Shown: positions 63,812 to 64,000 of the stretch, piece after piece | Position numbering within the stretch: the stretch's first letter is position 1 | Layout: every line of letters begins with the position of its first letter | NCBI GenBank assembly: GCA_011033025.1 | Contig: WFMF01000023.1 | Coordinates: 186,001 to 250,000 of the forward strand | Direction: 5' to 3' | DNA from: Beroe forskalii | Taxonomy: Eukaryota; Ctenophora; Nuda; Beroida; Beroidae | DNA length: 64,000 bases | Program-made: the position numbers and the translations under genes | The notes under the pieces: generated by a model | Told to the model about the DNA's origin: nothing | The model's database searches: none | What the model saw: only the letters and a program-made list of their open reading frames with translations

Positions 63812-64000
63812 TATTGAAAACGAGCTTACAGCATTCCACCACTCCATCAACAGCCCCATCAGCTATCAGCAGCCATCATTCTGGAAACTCCCTGGAGTCA
63901 TTGGAGAAGCAGTAGACATACACAGCAGCTACCATCGACGACATCCAGAGAGGAAATTCCTTCGCCCACTCTACCAGAGAGAAGGAGAACGAACGGATCC

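Noticed and set aside
1-64000. tRNA or rRNA genes
   Set aside because: I looked for tRNA A/B boxes and conserved rRNA stretches and saw no convincing one; a covariance-model scan would be needed to exclude them fully.

Overview
The window is nuclear DNA from an animal (metazoan). Its genes are split by GT-AG introns, the recognisable protein modules (SRCR, EGF-like, ZP) are animal extracellular modules, and the rest is full of LINE, hAT and foldback (MITE-like) debris and long satellites. The base composition is AT-rich. The sequence alone does not fix the species; a marine or early-branching invertebrate is a guess.

Region 1 (1-12,100) holds copy 1 of a large cell-surface or secreted protein gene on the + strand. 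Twenty exons can be chained with consistent phase. They encode a signal peptide, seven divergent SRCR modules, one EGF-like module, a complete ZP domain (ZP-N with four cysteines, then ZP-C), a polybasic furin-type site and a short C-terminal tail, about 1,285 residues if two single-base lesions are ignored. Region 2 (12,185-13,832, - strand) is a convergent gene with OB-fold features, resembling the C-terminal part of the telomere protein CTC1.

Region 3 (about 15,735-39,720) is a second, tandem copy of the same SRCR-EGF-ZP gene. Exon order, phases and most exon lengths match copy 1. Copy 2 carries a 5'-truncated LINE with poly(A) tail and target-site duplication in one intron, and a 9.25-kb satellite of a 40-bp unit plus LINE ORF1 debris in another. 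It lacks one intron that copy 1 has, and shows about five lesions, so it may be a pseudogene. Copy 1 carries its own local expansions: a 16-bp minisatellite, a triplicated intron block, and duplicated 3' splice-site regions.

Region 4 (about 40-64 kb) has no gene I can confidently recognise. It is a mosaic of duplicated non-coding blocks (A-B-A'-B' between 43.3 and 52.6 kb), short tandem repeats, several foldback elements, a truncated hAT transposase (54.7-55.1 kb), LINE ORF1-like and zinc-knuckle ORFs (59.1-60.5 kb), strong palindromes (54.69, 60.9, 62.37 kb) and a cluster of a 16-bp motif near 63.7 kb.

The most interesting material is the receptor pair. The SRCR modules vary in a way that looks like paired loss of one disulfide, an intron is present in one paralog and exactly absent in the other, and a 54-nt in-frame duplicated 3' splice site is kept open in both copies. 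All calls come from reading the sequence; no database search was possible.
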